Assembly (NCBI RefSeq): GCF_902489465.1
Contig: NZ_CABTZZ010000003.1
Span: 1-64,000, forward strand
DNA length: 64,000 nucleotides
Source of the DNA: an uncultured Varibaculum sp.
Lineage (GTDB): Bacteria; Actinomycetota; Actinomycetes; Actinomycetales; Actinomycetaceae
Direction: 5' to 3'
Positions 9,055 to 16,982 of this stretch are shown in pieces. The notes below the pieces were generated by a model. The model ran no database searches, had not been told where the DNA came from, and saw only the letters and a list, made by a program, of their open reading frames with translations. The position numbers and the translations under genes were made by a program. Numbering within the stretch: position 1 is the stretch's first letter; each line of letters begins with the position of its first letter.

Positions 9055-9289
9055 GATAGCTCCTTACGATCGGGGTGAAACTTATTGTGGGTGAGGTTTT
9101 CTTCTTTAAAACCTGCATTTTCAAAGTAACAAGCAGGATTTTGCTAATAAATACCCAAAAGGGTGAAAACTCCGAGAAAACTGCATTAACTTTCCTAGAG
9201 TTTTCATCCTCGGTATTTTCTTTCGGGTCTGAACGCAAAGCTGCCACAGGAGAGGGGAGCGCGCTCTCCCGCTGAAGTAAGCACTCAAG

Positions 9290-9319
9290 TTGATGTTTTG
9301 GAAATAGTAAATATATAAG
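9290..9319 (+). promoter_or_regulatory. Sigma-A-type promoter giving a leaderless start
   Basis: TTGATG (9290-9295), an 18-nt spacer and TATAAG (9314-9319). The predicted transcription start (about 7 nt on) coincides with the ATG at 9328, and no good ribosome binding site precedes it. This suggests leaderless translation of the 66-aa gene. Confidence 0.55.
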
Positions 9320-9327
9320 CTGGGAAT

Positions 9328-9528
9328 ATGAAGTTCGGTATGCGGAAACCTAGCCCTAAGCGTTCCTACAAGGCGGCGACCTCGGGCAGAGCTAAAAGAG
9401 CCGCTAAGCGTGCAGTTAATCCCCTATATGGCAAGAAGGGGATGGGGTTTTTGAAAGATCCGTCGCGCGCGGTCAAAAACGCTATCTATAGGCGCACCAC
9501 CTTCGGTTGGCGCGACCTCCTTAAGTAG
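9328..9528 (+). CDS. Small basic conserved-looking protein (66 aa)
   Basis: The product is very rich in Lys and Arg and contains the phrases KPSPKRSYKAATSGRAKRA and NPLYGKKGMGFLKDPSRA, then an ending RTTFGWRDLLK. I recall similar short basic proteins (GKKGxGxxKxPxxAxxNxxYxxTTFG) in Firmicutes and Actinobacteria, often near mobile or phage genes, with no known function. Codon use is ordinary and a strong promoter lies immediately upstream. It is flanked by about 190-270 bp of non-coding DNA on both sides. Nucleic-acid binding would be a guess from charge only. Confidence 0.6.
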   Translation: MKFGMRKPSPKRSYKAATSGRAKRAAKRAVNPLYGKKGMGFLKDPSRAVKNAIYRRTTFGWRDLLK

Positions 9529-9714
9529 CTGGCAGCCTGCTGCTCAAAGCATCGGGCGTTAATGCTCATAAGCTGTCTAAAATCGGGCGATGATTTTGAT
9601 GGTGCCGCCGCATGAAAAGTTTCTTTTAAATTGTACTGACGGTTACTAATGATCTACGCGCGAAAATCTTTAGAGGCGGGAAGGGGCTAGCTTTATCTAT
9701 AAACCAGTTAGATC

Positions 9715-10740
9715 CTAATGCTTCCCATCTGTATTAATATCTAGATCATTCTCGAGAGCAAACTGGTAGATATCTCTTGTTAGTGCTTGTGAATGCCAGC
9801 GGGCAAACCTTCCAGAGGAGCTTTGGCGCATGGCTTGCAACGCAAAAGTTCTAGCACCTTGTAATATTTTCGGATATTTTTGGCAGATTCTTTTCAAGTC
9901 ACCGCTGTTAAACACTACTTGGTCGGCGGACGTTGAGTCGTAGTTTATTCGGTCAACAAAGAACCCTCGGGTATTACGCTTCCAAGGTGTCAATAGGGAG
10001 AGCAGCCTGCTATGCGAAAACGTTCCGGCAGGAGTATTGAGACAGGAAAGTCCTGAGGCCTCCCTTCTCGGGAAGAAGAGAAGTTCCAGAGTCCCGGTAA
10101 TTAGTGTTGCCCAACGACCTCCTGCAGTACTCGGATAATCTGAAATCGTCCAATATCGTCCTTCAAGCTTGATAGCTTCAGGAACCAGATTTGTTAAAGC
10201 AAAAACCAAATCGGCGAGAATGAGATCTCGGTATTCATCAGGAACCTGTTTTAGAAACTTCGAAGGCTCATTTCCCAAAGAAGGTAATTTTTCTTTGGCG
10301 CAGCACAAATTGTATGGCCCATCTCCAAGTACCCAAGAATGTTGTTCCTCCACCGGTATCGCTTTATCCAGTTTTGAGGGTTGATTGTGACCTAAGTTCA
10401 GAGCACGATTTCGCAAAGGCTTGCCAGATTCCCGAAATCTGCGAATTTCGTTATTTTCTATCTTCGTCAAATTTAAGTTTTCGGGTACGGGCATAAACCA
10501 TAACTTCTCTATGTCATCCCAAGCTTCATGATGATTGGTATGACCATGCCGGTGCTGAGCAAAACGCGTTACTACATTCTGTGCTTGACCGACATAAAAC
10601 TCACCATTGAAAAACTGGAGCACATAGATACCTCGGCGTTGATTTGGAATCAACGCGGAAATTGACTCCAATTGGGAGACATTAAAACGCAGAAACTTGA
10701 GGTTTGCTTGACCGGGATTTGTGCTATTAGAAGAGATCAT
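9715..10740 (-). CDS. GIY-YIG nuclease domain protein
   Basis: 341 aa. The GIY-YIG domain occupies residues ~35-115: Gly37-Ile38-Tyr39, Tyr49-Val50-Gly51 (a YVG variant of YIG), Arg59, His63-66 region, and a candidate metal-binding Glu at ~95-98 (TKIENNEI). The rest (~130-341) is unfamiliar. Its ATG overlaps the end of a 31-aa ORF which itself overlaps the upstream MNT gene, giving a tightly packed three-ORF unit on the minus strand beside tRNA-Gly. Family members are endonucleases of repair, mobile elements or defence. Here the nucleotidyltransferase neighbour hints at a toxin-antitoxin or defence role, which is inference. Confidence 0.75.
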   Translation of the reverse strand: MISSNSTNPGQANLKFLRFNVSQLESISALIPNQRRGIYVLQFFNGEFYVGQAQNVVTRFAQHRHGHTNHHEAWDDIEKLWFMPVPENLNLTKIENNEIRRFRESGKPLRNRALNLGHNQPSKLDKAIPVEEQHSWVLGDGPYNLCCAKEKLPSLGNEPSKFLKQVPDEYRDLILADLVFALTNLVPEAIKLEGRYWTISDYPSTAGGRWATLITGTLELLFFPRREASGLSCLNTPAGTFSHSRLLSLLTPWKRNTRGFFVDRINYDSTSADQVVFNSGDLKRICQKYPKILQGARTFALQAMRQSSSGRFARWHSQALTRDIYQFALENDLDINTDGKH

Positions 10741-10822
10741 CGTGTGGTCCGGTTCGGGTTAGTGTCAGCAGCATCTCGCCAAGTGCCTTAGCGACAACTT
10801 TTGGATCAGGAGTTGGGGCCAT
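10727..10822 (-). CDS. 31-aa linker ORF between MNT and GIY-YIG genes
   Basis: ATG at 10822 overlaps the 3' end of the MNT gene by 17 nt and its TAA overlaps the start of the GIY-YIG gene by 14 nt. The product starts MAPTPDPKVVAKAL and ends GPHDDLF. It either couples translation between the two flanking genes or is the remnant of a deleted partner (for example a HEPN toxin, which usually neighbours MNT). Too short for a family call. Confidence 0.4.
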   Translation of the reverse strand: MAPTPDPKVVAKALGEMLLTLTRTGPHDDLF

Positions 10823-11147
10823 GATTTACCGCGATTGCCTGGGAACGTGCGTGATCTGCCGCGTACCCTTGAGAAGAGCTCGGCATAATCTCAACCGGGT
10901 TGCGAAGCAGCTCGCTTAGCTCAATTTCTAAAGCTGCCAAGTTGAAATAGCTTGCACCCGGAAGGAACTCCACCAACAGGTCGTAATCCGAATCTGTGGT
11001 TGCTTCGCCCCTGGCAACCGAACCAAAAACCCAGTATCTTCCAGTGCCTTTATGACACTTGATAGCATCACGTACTTCATCATCTGCAGCACGAAGCCGT
11101 TCCAGCGACGGAGCAGTCGCTGCAACCGGATTGGTCGTGATTGTCAT
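10806..11147 (-). CDS. MNT-type minimal nucleotidyltransferase
   Basis: 113 aa. Pol-beta superfamily signature at residues 42-61: GSVARGEATTDSDYDLLVEF, i.e. GS-x2-RG-x5-SDxDLLVEF, with Asp54 and Asp56 as metal ligands and a third acidic residue near 88 (PVEIM). These proteins are the antitoxin half of HEPN-MNT toxin-antitoxin pairs, where they AMPylate the HEPN toxin. No HEPN gene is next to it; instead a 31-aa ORF and a GIY-YIG nuclease follow in overlapping frames. The Shine-Dalgarno sequence is weak. Either an orphan antitoxin or part of a variant system. Confidence 0.8.
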   Translation of the reverse strand: MTITTNPVAATAPSLERLRAADDEVRDAIKCHKGTGRYWVFGSVARGEATTDSDYDLLVEFLPGASYFNLAALEIELSELLRNPVEIMPSSSQGYAADHARSQAIAVNHGPNS

Positions 11148-11203
11148 ATTGCTATCTTACTTCGCGACTCAAAGATAAAATAGCCTTCTTCGCTCGAATC
11201 AGA

Positions 11204-11227
11204 AATATGAAAGCAAGCTTTCATATT
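11204..11227 (-). terminator. Hairpin downstream of tRNA-Gly
   Basis: AATATGAAAGC and GCTTTCATATT form a near-perfect 10-11-bp stem 16 nt past the tRNA 3' end on the minus strand. The following TCTGATTC is only weakly T-rich. Probable tRNA terminator. Confidence 0.5.
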
Positions 11228-11243
11228 CACGATTCTCACTCAG

Positions 11244-11314
11244 AGCGGGTGACGAGAATCGAACTCGCCTCTACAGCTTGGGAAGCTGTCGTTCTACCGA
11301 TGAACTACACCCGC
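11244..11314 (-). tRNA. tRNA-Gly (anticodon CCC)
   Basis: 71 nt without an encoded CCA. Acceptor stem GCGGGTG/CACCCGC, D-arm with TTCATCGGTAGAAC, anticodon stem ACAGC/GCTGT around the loop TTCCCAA (anticodon CCC, codon GGG), and T-arm with GTTCGATTC. It adjoins the MNT/GIY-YIG patch; I see no second copy of its 3' end that would mark an att site. Confidence 0.9.
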
Positions 11315-11447
11315 GTTGGCATCTAGCCGCCTTTAGAGTATAACCAGTAGCGGCGCTCCGCTCAAAACGAGCGGTTAAAGTAAGAATAAAAAGACCGGGA
11401 ACACTGAGCTAAGTGGCTAAGCTCGACTCGACGAGAGGGAGGGGTAA

Positions 11448-11888
11448 ATGACTTTCGTAGTAGCGCTAGCGGCCATCTGCGATAGCAAACTACTATGCGC
11501 GCAGCGCTCCTACCCGGAAAAACTACGGGGCAAATGGGAGCTACCGGGCGGAAAAGTGCTCGCGGGCGAGGAACCAGCAGCGGCCTTGATGCGGGAAATA
11601 AGAGAAGAGCTCGATTGGGAGATTCCGCCTTCGCAGCTGGGCGAAATCTTGCCCGGCCCGCTCCCGGCCGGAAACTGGCCGCTACTAAAAGGCGCCCAAA
11701 TGCGAGTAATGGTTTACCGTCCCCGTGAGCTACCGATACTGCAACCAGGGGATTCGCATCTCAGCCTGCAGTGGAGCCCGGCAGAAAAAGTAACGCAGCT
11801 AGACTGGTTAGCACCCGACTTACCCATCGCGGAAGCTATAAGTCGTGTCCTGAAAAAACCAGCCCAGCTGCGTCCTCAAAATAGATAA
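11448..11888 (+). CDS. NUDIX hydrolase, MutT-like
   Basis: 146 aa. The Nudix box spans residues ~34-57 (GGKVLAGEE...REIREELDW) with REIREE at 49-54 as the metal-binding helix. N-terminal AAICDSKLLCAQR and GKWELPGGK are typical of MutT (8-oxo-dGTP diphosphatase) and related nucleotide-pool enzymes. A strong GGGAGGGG precedes the ATG. Monocistronic. Exact substrate cannot be set from sequence; (d)CTP pyrophosphohydrolase NudG is an alternative. Confidence 0.85.
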   Translation: MTFVVALAAICDSKLLCAQRSYPEKLRGKWELPGGKVLAGEEPAAALMREIREELDWEIPPSQLGEILPGPLPAGNWPLLKGAQMRVMVYRPRELPILQPGDSHLSLQWSPAEKVTQLDWLAPDLPIAEAISRVLKKPAQLRPQNR

Positions 11889-11924
11889 CAAGAAAGCGGA
11901 GCCCAGACTCCAGCTAACCTAGCG

Positions 11925-13172
11925 TTAGCTATCTTTTAGTCCCATGGCCTCAAACAACAGATAGATCGGGTGGACAGCGGGCTTACCGCCGCCCTTCTCT
12001 AACTGCCAGCGGCAAGTCTCGGTGTCCGAAACTACCAGGTCAGAGTTAGTGCTCTTAATCTTGTCGAAAGCGGTCTTGCCTACTGCCTGTGCCACGTCAT
12101 ACTTTTCGCGTTTCAAACCGTAGGTACCGGCAATCCCGCAGCAGGTGGCGCCTGATTCGTGGACGGTTAGCCCCGGAATCTTATCCAGCAGCTGCTTACC
12201 CGGGGTACCAATCCCCGTGGATTTGAGCTGACAAGGCGCGTGATAGGTAACCGTGAGATCCATCGGCTCCAGATTATCCAGGTCAAGTTCGCCCCGATCA
12301 TAAAGATCCAGCAGGAACTCGGACATATCCCAGATGCGCCGCGATACCTGCGTGAGCTCCTCGTCTTGGATACCCAGAATCTCGCGCGCCTCATGCTTGA
12401 CCATGCCCACGCACGAACCAGATGATCCCACGATAGTAAGGTCATCCCCGGGGACATTCAAATCATGTGCCAGTTTGCGAATCAGTTTCTTTGACCCGTC
12501 ATAGAGGCCATTAGACTGTTGCGCCAACCCACAGCAACCGTGAGGAGGAACTAGCACCTCGTATCCCAAGTGCTCGAGAATCTGTACCGAGCGAATCGAG
12601 GTCGTAGTTTCAAAGAATTCGCCCGCGCAACCGTGGAAGAATACGATCTTGCCCTTGGTGGGGGCCGGAGCAGTGCGGGTATGCTTCTTGAACCATTTTT
12701 CAAAACTGAACCCGTCAGCCACCGGCATTGGCGCTTCATGGTGAATCCCGAAAGTTTTCTCTACAATCTGACGAATCGGTTTTTGCCGGAGCGCCCAGTT
12801 CGCCAGCGGAGCCACCGGGGTCATCGCCTTTCCCATAAACATGGTGTTGGAGATGAGCACGTCGCGCAGCGGACGTCCATTTTGCTGCTTCATCGCGGCG
12901 CGCGCCACGTTATTTAGCTCAGCCACTTTCACGCCCTGCGGACATACTAAAGTGCAAGTCCCGCAGCTGGAGCAGTAATCAATAGTGTGGTCAACTGACA
13001 TTCCCTTGCGGAAGCGTTCGGCCTGCGGCCCCACATATTTCGGACCCGGGAAAAGGGGAGTGACCGCTGCTACCGGACATTGAGTTTCACAAATCGTGCA
13101 TTTGACGCAAGCATCCAAGCTGGCGCGCATCAACGGATTAAACTCGGGTTTATTACGTAAATCCTTAGTCAT
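11925..13172 (-). CDS. glpC: Anaerobic glycerol-3-phosphate dehydrogenase subunit C
   Basis: The iron-sulfur membrane-associated subunit that passes electrons from GlpAB to the quinone pool. Two ferredoxin-type clusters: Cys22, 25, 28, 32 (CVKCTICETQCP) and CSSCGTCTLVCPQG around 68-80. Two CCG domains follow (HGCCGLAQQ and ATCCGIAGTYG). I chose the ATG at 13172 (MTKDLRNK), which has GGGGG 6 nt upstream, over a GTG 24 nt earlier without such a site; the product is 415 aa. The start overlaps the glpB stop by 8 nt, the third gene of the glpABC operon. Confidence 0.93.
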   Translation of the reverse strand: MTKDLRNKPEFNPLMRASLDACVKCTICETQCPVAAVTPLFPGPKYVGPQAERFRKGMSVDHTIDYCSSCGTCTLVCPQGVKVAELNNVARAAMKQQNGRPLRDVLISNTMFMGKAMTPVAPLANWALRQKPIRQIVEKTFGIHHEAPMPVADGFSFEKWFKKHTRTAPAPTKGKIVFFHGCAGEFFETTTSIRSVQILEHLGYEVLVPPHGCCGLAQQSNGLYDGSKKLIRKLAHDLNVPGDDLTIVGSSGSCVGMVKHEAREILGIQDEELTQVSRRIWDMSEFLLDLYDRGELDLDNLEPMDLTVTYHAPCQLKSTGIGTPGKQLLDKIPGLTVHESGATCCGIAGTYGLKREKYDVAQAVGKTAFDKIKSTNSDLVVSDTETCRWQLEKGGGKPAVHPIYLLFEAMGLKDS

Positions 13173-14412
13173 TGGTATCCCCCAAAATCGTTTCACAAGC
13201 CCGCAAAGCGGAAGCTAGAGCAATGCCGTCACCGGACTTTTCCCGCCACCGGGTGGCTCCTGCTAGCAACCCTCCAGCGGCGTAAAGGTTCTGATATAGC
13301 GGATTCCCGGAAGCATCCAGTACCCGCATCTGGGAATCAACTTGTACCCCCACTTCGAATAGGGGCTGGTCTGGTCCCCAATAGTTTTCGTGAACCAGCG
13401 GTCCGCTCGGGATTGCGAGCGGTAAATTAAAGGCTCGCTCGGTTACGTTCCAGTAAGAATCCACATGCAACGTACCGGATTCAAAGCCGCCACCAGCGTA
13501 GATGAAGTGCTTAGCTTTAAGGGTGGTTTCCGAGCCAGCGGAATCAAAAGTCACGGATTCAACCCGGCCATCACTAACGTTTAGCCCCGTCACTTCACTG
13601 CCGATAATGTAGCGTACCCCCAGGTCTCGTACCATTTGAGTGAGAGTCTCATTGATGCGCATCCCTGGAATCGAGGGCGGAAGAATCGGGATCTCGAACA
13701 CTTCATGTCCCAGGCGGCGAGAGATATCCTTCCAGGCGCTGTGATCCTTCAATCCCAACACCGCGGGGAAACCAACTACCTCCCCATCTTTCAAATAGCG
13801 TTTAACATCGTCACACAATTTGGCGCGGAAATCTTCGGTGTCGAGGGCGCGGGCGAAGTTCAACCCCGAAGTGTCGGCCTCATCCGGGCGTACCGGGATA
13901 TCTATCCAGATATGGCGAGCCGAAACCTTACCTCCGCCGGGAATCTCTTCCTTCTCTAAATTCTCGGCTACCATTTGGGGATAAAAGTCCTTGAGACGAC
14001 GTAGTCCTACGATTACGTACTTCTTTCCGTCCTCGGGAGCGCCCGCCAGCATTGACGGCTGGGGTAGGCAGGTGGGGCGCCAAGCCCCCAGACAGGTAGG
14101 CAAAAATACGTTCTTATCAGGGCTTCCTGCCAGCAAATCTGCCCCCAGCTGCTCTTTCAGCCAGTTAGCAGAGTCCGCCACTACCTGAGAGCCCAGTTTT
14201 CCGTAAGGATGGGACTCAGGTAACTTTTCGATCGCCTCGAGAGGATTATCTACCCGCTCCGGGCTGTATCCATACAGGTCAATAGTGCCTTGACCGAGCT
14301 GGATGCCCCCGATCCCCTTGGTTATTAAATCAACTTCCCGTCCGGCCTTAAGTAGTCGAACTGCAGCGCTAAGGCCGGAAAGGCCAGCCCCGATTACTAC
14401 TACGTCTCTCAC
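13165..14412 (-). CDS. glpB: Anaerobic glycerol-3-phosphate dehydrogenase subunit B
   Basis: 415 aa, GTG start overlapping the glpA stop (GTGA). An N-terminal FAD/NAD dinucleotide-binding motif (DVVVIGAGLSGLSAAVRLL) opens the protein, and a second flavin-contact stretch lies near the C-terminus (NLYAAGGLLAG). GlpB is a flavoprotein subunit that joins GlpA in the catalytic dimer oxidising sn-glycerol-3-phosphate to dihydroxyacetone phosphate. Length fits the family. Coupled by overlaps at both ends. Confidence 0.92.
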   Translation of the reverse strand: MRDVVVIGAGLSGLSAAVRLLKAGREVDLITKGIGGIQLGQGTIDLYGYSPERVDNPLEAIEKLPESHPYGKLGSQVVADSANWLKEQLGADLLAGSPDKNVFLPTCLGAWRPTCLPQPSMLAGAPEDGKKYVIVGLRRLKDFYPQMVAENLEKEEIPGGGKVSARHIWIDIPVRPDEADTSGLNFARALDTEDFRAKLCDDVKRYLKDGEVVGFPAVLGLKDHSAWKDISRRLGHEVFEIPILPPSIPGMRINETLTQMVRDLGVRYIIGSEVTGLNVSDGRVESVTFDSAGSETTLKAKHFIYAGGGFESGTLHVDSYWNVTERAFNLPLAIPSGPLVHENYWGPDQPLFEVGVQVDSQMRVLDASGNPLYQNLYAAGGLLAGATRWREKSGDGIALASALRACETILGDTND

Positions 14413-16055
14413 GCTAGTGCCTCCTTTACGGCTTCACGTTCCTGTTTATCGCGTTCTTGCTCGACCGGGTTGAGAGCAACCTCGCTCAGTTGTCCTTTGC
14501 CAGGTGCATGCTCCAGGTCGAAAATACCCTGCATAATCCAGTTATCGAGGGCGGTTTCGCGGGCAGATTCTCCGAAAAGAATCGGTTTAATGCCGATCCA
14601 ACGATTCTTCATAAATAGGGAAATCATGTTGGTAGCCCGCTCAACTGAGGCGACTCCCTGGTCATTAACGATACCGGCGCAACGCATGGAGCAGAATCCG
14701 CCTTGACACGGCCCCATCCCAATGCGGAGCTGACGGCGCAGATCATCGAGAGAAGCATTCGGGAATTCTTGAATGGTTTCTTCCACCATTCGCCGCGAAA
14801 CCAGTTCGCATTCGCAAATAATCTGGTCTTTATTCCACTCTTTTTCCCGTGCCTGTAGGCGATCGGTGAGTCGATGTTGCCGGGAGTTCTCTTGCCCGGG
14901 AACCGCTTCCTGGGCGGTGCGACAAGGACGCTCATCCTTCATAATGTCGCACATAATGTTTACAGCACGTTCGGCCATCAAGCGGCAGGTAGTAAGTTTG
15001 CCACCCGCCACGGTAAGCATGCCCTTGACCCCGTCGCGTTCCTCGTGATCCATAACTGACATCCCACGGGACATATGGCGCGAATCGGTAGCTGCCACCC
15101 GGTTGTCTTTAACCAGCGGGCGAGCCCCAACCCATACGTGCAGAGGACGAGAATGACGGAACCCTGGCAGGAGAGCATCCCCTGCGTCTAACATTTGCTG
15201 TACTTCTTTGTCTTTTATCTGTAGGAAGTCAGCGCTAGGCGCCACCTGGTCAGTGGTGCCGATAATCGCCACCTGATGGGCAGGAACAATCAAGTCTCCA
15301 TCTGAGGGATAGATACAACGATTAATTACATGCTGGCAGATGCGGTGATTCATAGCGATCATAATCCCGGCACCCGGAACCACGTTCACATCATGGCAAC
15401 CGGCCATAGCCGCGATTTCACCAGCCCAGGGGCCGCCACAATTTATGATGAACTTACAGTCAATACGGACTTCTTCCCCGCCGTTCTTGTGATCCTCGCA
15501 GGTTACAGCGCTGACTGCTCCATTGGTGACTTCAATACCGGTAACCCAGTGGTAGGGGAGGATTTCGGCTCCGTACTCTTTAGCAGAGTGGGCAAATCCC
15601 CAAACCATTTTCCAGCCATCAATAGTGGCGTCTTGTACCGCGAAAGCTCGCTTCAGCTTGGGATCGAGACGAGGCTCGCGTTTTAACGCTTCGGCCGCCG
15701 AGATTTCGTAGGCCGGAACTTTGGTTTTATTAGCGCACTCCAGGAAAATATCCGCGTGCTCTTCGCTATCTTTCGAGGTAGTAACGAACAGTCCGCCGGT
15801 ATCTTCAATGGCATGGGGAACGATTTTACGTAAGATTTCGTTCTCCTGCGCACATTCAGTTGCGGATTCGGGATCTGATTTTACGTAGCGGCCTCCCGAA
15901 TGCAGTAATCCGTGGAACCTTGCAGTGGTGCCCTGGGCTAAATCCACCCTGTCTACCAGTGCGGCTTTGAAACCGCGCATTGCAACGTCGCGTACTACGG
16001 CACTGCCGGTGGCTCCGCCACCAATCACCACCACATCGACTTGTAGTTTTCTCAC
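14409..16055 (-). CDS. glpA: Anaerobic glycerol-3-phosphate dehydrogenase subunit A
   Basis: 548 aa, GTG start with GGAGG about 8 nt upstream. FAD-binding motif VVIGGGATGSAVVRD at residues 8-22 and the GlpD/DAO fold to about 370. A C-terminal BFD-like [2Fe-2S] domain (~410-470) carries ICECE and GPCQGGFCSMRC, as in E. coli GlpA. Catalyses anaerobic G3P oxidation with GlpB, using GlpC as membrane anchor. First gene of the glpABC operon, divergent from dcd across 330 bp. Suggests glycerol or glycerophosphodiester use with fumarate or nitrate as acceptor. Confidence 0.93.
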   Translation of the reverse strand: MRKLQVDVVVIGGGATGSAVVRDVAMRGFKAALVDRVDLAQGTTARFHGLLHSGGRYVKSDPESATECAQENEILRKIVPHAIEDTGGLFVTTSKDSEEHADIFLECANKTKVPAYEISAAEALKREPRLDPKLKRAFAVQDATIDGWKMVWGFAHSAKEYGAEILPYHWVTGIEVTNGAVSAVTCEDHKNGGEEVRIDCKFIINCGGPWAGEIAAMAGCHDVNVVPGAGIMIAMNHRICQHVINRCIYPSDGDLIVPAHQVAIIGTTDQVAPSADFLQIKDKEVQQMLDAGDALLPGFRHSRPLHVWVGARPLVKDNRVAATDSRHMSRGMSVMDHEERDGVKGMLTVAGGKLTTCRLMAERAVNIMCDIMKDERPCRTAQEAVPGQENSRQHRLTDRLQAREKEWNKDQIICECELVSRRMVEETIQEFPNASLDDLRRQLRIGMGPCQGGFCSMRCAGIVNDQGVASVERATNMISLFMKNRWIGIKPILFGESARETALDNWIMQGIFDLEHAPGKGQLSEVALNPVEQERDKQEREAVKEALA

Positions 16056-16385
16056 CCTTTGCCTCCAGAATCGAACGCAGCCTCGCTGCCGCGCGTCCAG
16101 TCATTGCCGCAGAATCTGCTCCTGTGGCTTGTTTTTAGATTATCGCTCACGCTCAATTCTCGTGTGGATAGTGGGGAGTTTGCACATATTCGCGCTCGGT
16201 TTTTTTATAAATACACGTCCTCTCATAAGCTATAAGGTTTTTAGCTGCAATTAGTCTCCCCGGCACGCTTGCACAGATTTGCAACGATAGCCGGCAGCGG
16301 AGAATCCCCCGTGCTGCACAATGATGGAAGTTTGGTTACTGGATCCGTGCCTAGCGACGCATGTCGGCTGCGCTAGACTGGGGGC
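16056..16385. other. Divergent intergenic region glpA / dcd
   Basis: 330 bp without a convincing ORF. It must hold the promoter of glpABC (minus) and of dcd (plus). I see AT-rich stretches around 16200-16250 and a TGTGC/GCACA-like pair near 16180 that could bind a CRP or GlpR type regulator, but no clear dyad. The dcd side ends in TAGACT immediately before the ATG. Confidence 0.5.
16374..16379 (+). promoter_or_regulatory. Possible -10 element of a leaderless dcd transcript
   Basis: TAGACT ends 6 nt before the dcd ATG, so transcription would start at or next to the start codon. The GGGGG between them is too close to the ATG to act as a normal ribosome binding site. No clear -35 box. Confidence 0.35.
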
Positions 16386-16982
16386 ATGCTTTTATCTGAC
16401 CGTGACATTGCCAAACTGTGTGCCAGCGAGGAAATTGAGATTGATCCTTACGACCCACAGATGATTCAGCCGGCCTCTATTGATGTGCGCCTGGATCGTT
16501 ACTTCCGACTCTTTGATAACCATAAATACTCGGTGATCGATCCGGCTTTACCGCAAGATGACTTAACTCACCTGGTAGATGTGGGTCAGAGCGCGCCTTT
16601 CGTATTGCATCCCGGAGAGTTCGTGTTGGGATCGACCCTGGAGCGGGTGCGACTAGCAGAGAATCTGGCGGCTCGTTTGGAAGGTAAATCTTCTCTAGGT
16701 CGCCTGGGATTGCTTACTCACTCCACTGCCGGTTTTATTGACCCCGGTTTTAACGGTCACGTCACCTTGGAGCTATCTAATACTGCCACTATGCCGATCC
16801 TGCTCTACCCAGGCATGAAAATTGGGCAGCTCTGTTTCTTCCAATTGTCGTCCTCAGCCGAAAAACCCTACGGTTCTAAGGAGAGAGGATCCCGCTACCA
16901 GGGTCAACGCGGCCCCACCGCTTCTCGGTCCTACTTGGGCTTTAACCGTAGCGACGTGCCGGAAATGAAAGAAATACAGTGA
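16386..16982 (+). CDS. dcd: dCTP deaminase
   Basis: 198 aa. Conserved trimeric dUTPase-fold motifs: QPASIDVRLD near the N-terminus, RLEGKSSLGRLGL (~98-110) and HSTAGFIDPGFNGH (~112-125), then a C-terminal GSRYQGQ. It deaminates dCTP on the way to dUMP/dTTP. Actinobacterial members such as that of Mycobacterium tuberculosis are bifunctional and also hydrolyse dUTP; the same may apply here. The stop codon overlaps the GTG of the next gene (GTGA), implying a two-gene operon. Confidence 0.93.
   Translation: MLLSDRDIAKLCASEEIEIDPYDPQMIQPASIDVRLDRYFRLFDNHKYSVIDPALPQDDLTHLVDVGQSAPFVLHPGEFVLGSTLERVRLAENLAARLEGKSSLGRLGLLTHSTAGFIDPGFNGHVTLELSNTATMPILLYPGMKIGQLCFFQLSSSAEKPYGSKERGSRYQGQRGPTASRSYLGFNRSDVPEMKEIQ

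Noticed and set aside
9055..11314. Genomic island integrated in tRNA-Gly
   Set aside because: No integrase and no duplicated tRNA 3' end could be found on the far side, so only a local accessory patch can be claimed.
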